Shown piece by piece: positions 5,025-5,743 of a stretch of DNA of 5,743 nt. A program made the position numbers and the translations under genes. The notes below the pieces were generated by a model that was not told the origin of the DNA, made no database searches, and saw only the letters and a program-made list of their open reading frames with translations. Origin of the DNA: Campylobacterales bacterium (GTDB lineage: Bacteria > Campylobacterota > Campylobacteria > Campylobacterales > JALSKU01); NCBI GenBank assembly GCA_027023175.1, contig JALVWW010000335.1, positions 1 to 5,743 of the forward strand, in the 5' to 3' direction. Every line of letters begins with the position of its first letter. Position 1 is the first letter of the stretch.

Positions 5025-5743
5025 ATGTTTCGTTCAATTTTTACCAATAGTTTCGGCATACTTATATCAAGAATTTTTGGATTTATCAGAGATTTGTTAA
5101 CCGCATCCGTGCTTGGAGCAAACATATACAGCGATATGTTTTTTGTCGCATTCAAACTGCCCAATCTTTTTAGAAGAATATTTGCCGAAGGTGCCTTTAC
5201 CCAAAGCTTTTTACCGACATTTACCACCTCAAAACACAAATCCTACTTTGCCGTATCTATTTTTATAAGATTTTTTACTGTTTTGCTTCTTTTTTCCTTG
5301 CTTGTTACGATATTTGATACATTTTTTACAAAACTTATCGCTTACGGTTTTGATGAGAAACTGATATCACAGGCTGCACCTTTGGTGGCTATAAATTTTT
5401 ACTATCTTTTACTTATATTTTGTGTGACATTTTTATCTACTTTATTGCAATACAAAAACCACTTCGCAACAACGGCTTTTTCAACTGCTCTCTTAAACAT
5501 AGCCATCATCTTTGCACTTCTTTACTCCAAAGGATTGCCGTCAAAAGTGATAGTTTACTATATGAGTTATGGCGTTATAGCAGGTGGAGTATTGCAGCTT
5601 TTTACGCATATCATTGCCATTAAAAGAATGGGCTTGGCAAAGATATTTGTTTACGGTATCGAAGCGATAAAAAGAAAAAAATATACCCCAAATGAACTGA
5701 ACAAATTTTATAAACTTTTTTTTCACGGCGTTTTAGGCAATTC
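5025..5743 (+). CDS. murJ: Lipid II flippase MurJ (MviN), N-terminal part, partial
   Basis: Frame opens at the ATG at 5025 and has no stop through 239 codons to the window edge; a full MurJ has about 460-520 residues. The protein is an integral membrane member of the MOP exporter superfamily that moves lipid II to the outer face of the inner membrane for cell-wall assembly. The N-terminus matches E. coli MurJ closely when read two residues lower. SRIFGFIRD holds Arg16 and Arg22 (E. coli Arg18, Arg24), Asp37 matches Asp39, and FVAFKLPNLFRRIFAEGAFTQSF (41-63) holds Arg50 and Glu55 (E. coli Arg52, Glu57). These include residues known to be essential in E. coli. At least four further hydrophobic spans follow (about 78-105, 121-148, 156-175 and 178-205). 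AAAGGG lies 10 nt before the ATG. It is transcribed away from the ddl-murF series, although all three enzymes serve one pathway. Confidence 0.96.
   Translation, partial: MFRSIFTNSFGILISRIFGFIRDLLTASVLGANIYSDMFFVAFKLPNLFRRIFAEGAFTQSFLPTFTTSKHKSYFAVSIFIRFFTVLLLFSLLVTIFDTFFTKLIAYGFDEKLISQAAPLVAINFYYLLLIFCVTFLSTLLQYKNHFATTAFSTALLNIAIIFALLYSKGLPSKVIVYYMSYGVIAGGVLQLFTHIIAIKRMGLAKIFVYGIEAIKRKKYTPNELNKFYKLFFHGVLGN

Noticed and set aside
4937..5239. Minus-strand 100-residue frame under the start of murJ
   Set aside because: It is antisense to a highly conserved part of murJ, has no ribosome-binding site of note, and its protein resembles no family I know.
5541..5726. Minus-strand 61-residue frame within murJ
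   Set aside because: Antisense to the murJ frame, short, with no start signal or recognisable motif.

Overview
The window is AT-rich DNA from a bacterium that most resembles Campylobacterota, probably close to Sulfurimonas or a related free-living genus. This rests on base composition, protein style, and gene order. The order murJ / FapA-like protein / ruvA / ddl / small protein / alpha-beta hydrolase / murF matches, as I recall it, the Campylobacter jejuni chromosome. In Helicobacter pylori I recall the same genes split between two loci. The genus is an inference.

Layout. Almost all of the minus strand (positions 4913 down to 1) is one tightly packed gene series, transcribed right to left: a 635-residue FapA/DUF342 protein, ruvA, ddl, a small Phd/YefM antitoxin-like gene, an alpha/beta hydrolase, and the start of murF, which runs off the left edge. 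Junctions range from an 11-bp overlap to a 9-bp gap. The exception is the gap between ddl and the antitoxin-like gene, which holds an internal promoter and a perfect 26-bp palindrome. At the right end, a divergent intergenic region of 111 bp (4914-5024) carries promoter candidates on both strands. It separates the series from murJ on the plus strand, which runs off the right edge.

How the genes fit together. Three genes belong to one pathway, peptidoglycan precursor synthesis. Ddl makes D-Ala-D-Ala, MurF joins that dipeptide to UDP-MurNAc-tripeptide, and MurJ flips the finished lipid II across the membrane. RuvA (Holliday junction binding) and the FapA-like protein share the operon without an obvious pathway link. 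The hydrolase has an intact catalytic triad but no known substrate.

Most interesting features. (1) A Phd/YefM antitoxin-like protein has no toxin beside it, and its predicted promoter and transcription start lie inside the 26-bp palindrome. This looks like an autoregulated DNA-binding protein placed where it could control the downstream hydrolase-murF segment. (2) The N-terminus of MurF is a multi-span membrane domain, unlike the soluble MurF of E. coli. (3) Both ddl and the FapA-like gene appear to start with TTG behind good Shine-Dalgarno sequences. I saw no RNA genes, mobile elements, CRISPR arrays or convincing intrinsic terminators.
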